Assembly (NCBI GenBank): GCA_031257815.1
Contig: JAIRNX010000141.1
Location: forward strand, 1 to 6,779
DNA length: 6,779 nt
Reading direction: 5' to 3'
DNA from: Lactobacillales bacterium
Lineage (GTDB): Bacteria; Bacillota; Bacilli; Lactobacillales; Streptococcaceae
Below are positions 6,539 to 6,779 of this stretch, in pieces. A program made the position numbers and the translations under genes. Every line of letters starts with the position of its first letter. Position 1 is the stretch's first letter. The notes under the pieces are model-generated. The model did not search any database and was not told the DNA's origin. It was given only the letters and a program-made list of their open reading frames with translations.

Positions 6539-6779
6539 ATGCCAAAAAAGTCAAAACCCAAGACAATTGAGAGCTAAAGACATAGATAAGAGTATATTTA
6601 TTCTACAGTCTACAGTAGATTATATGCAACTGTGCTCAAATAAAGAACAAAAAGTCATAAAAGATCTTAAGTGGGTTAAAGAGCTTCTTGCTGATGCCTT
6701 GCCTGTAGCTGACTTAAGAAAATAGTGGTAAATCTTCTAGCACTGACATTGCTCCCGCCAAAAAAGAAAAGAAAAAGTC
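6539..6779 (+). pseudogene. Small hydrophilic protein gene, frameshifted near its start; runs to the window edge
   Basis: ATG 6539 follows AAAGGTG at a good distance and begins MPKKSKPKTIES before a TAA at 6575. Another frame at once reads QLRAKDIDKSIFILQSTV, then KEQKVIKDLKWVKELLADALPVADLRK, to a TAG at 6723-6725. Removing one base within the A-rich stretch 6543-6560 would join the two frames. A further +1 step at the A-run 6719-6722 would carry on into NSGKSSSTDIAPAKKEKKK up to the window end. The protein is basic and helical with a Lys/Ser-rich tail and no membrane segment. I do not recognise the family. Start signals are convincing; the indels make it a probable pseudogene, or mark consensus errors in homopolymers. 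Confidence 0.5.

Noticed and set aside
6508..6570. Leader peptide from ATG 6508 overlapping the 6539 gene
   Set aside because: No ribosome binding site; the ATG at 6539 is far better placed after AAAGGTG.
1..6779. Insertion sequence, CRISPR array, tRNA or rRNA
   Set aside because: No transposase-like protein, repeat-spacer pattern or recognisable RNA gene was found on reading both strands.

Overview
The window is AT-rich bacterial DNA, probably a plasmid or other accessory replicon of a Gram-negative, possibly host-associated bacterium. The grounds are a plasmid-type ParB gene with no parA beside it, a toxin-antitoxin type locus, long stretches with little coding, and several genes broken by stops and one-base frameshifts. 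The species cannot be named from the sequence.

Layout. The left third (1-1945) reads leftwards on the minus strand. A sharp sigma70-type promoter with an upstream A-tract (1916-1958) drives an intact ParB partition protein (1824-850). Its transcribed leader holds two small inverted repeats, and an 18-bp perfect palindrome upstream (2024-2041) is a candidate parS centromere. Beyond parB, with its own likely promoter, lies a PIN-domain ribonuclease toxin gene (749-264) interrupted by one in-frame TAA. It overlaps an intact small partner gene (277-11), which is probably its antitoxin. The toxin is therefore broken while the partner is kept.

The middle (1945-2551) is mostly non-coding. It holds the A/T tract, the parS candidate, a perfect 15-bp stem-loop (2134-2167), a weaker AT-rich stem-loop followed by eight Ts (2194-2231) and one possible 36-residue peptide (2340-2230).

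The right half (2552-6187) reads rightwards and looks like two adjacent long genes, both decayed. Gene A (2552-4003) stays in one frame throughout but carries four in-frame stops. Rejoined, it gives about 483 residues: a soluble N-terminal part with a PD-(D/E)XK-like signature, then a glycine/alanine-rich membrane part. Gene B (4013-6187) starts 9 nt later. It has one in-frame TAG and then three shifts that are all in the same direction, two of them at T5 runs. Rejoined, it gives about 725 residues: a helical N-terminal domain and a very AT-rich C-terminal domain with beta-propeller-like repeats. Their tight spacing suggests a two-gene system of unknown job (nuclease/membrane protein plus helical/propeller partner) that has lost function here. 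This is the best candidate in the window for an undescribed system; intact homologues would be the place to study it.

The last 590 bases hold a non-coding stretch with a possible gene remnant, a good sigma70-like promoter (6426-6453), and a small gene starting at 6539 with a convincing ribosome binding site. That gene is frameshifted near its start and runs toward the window edge.
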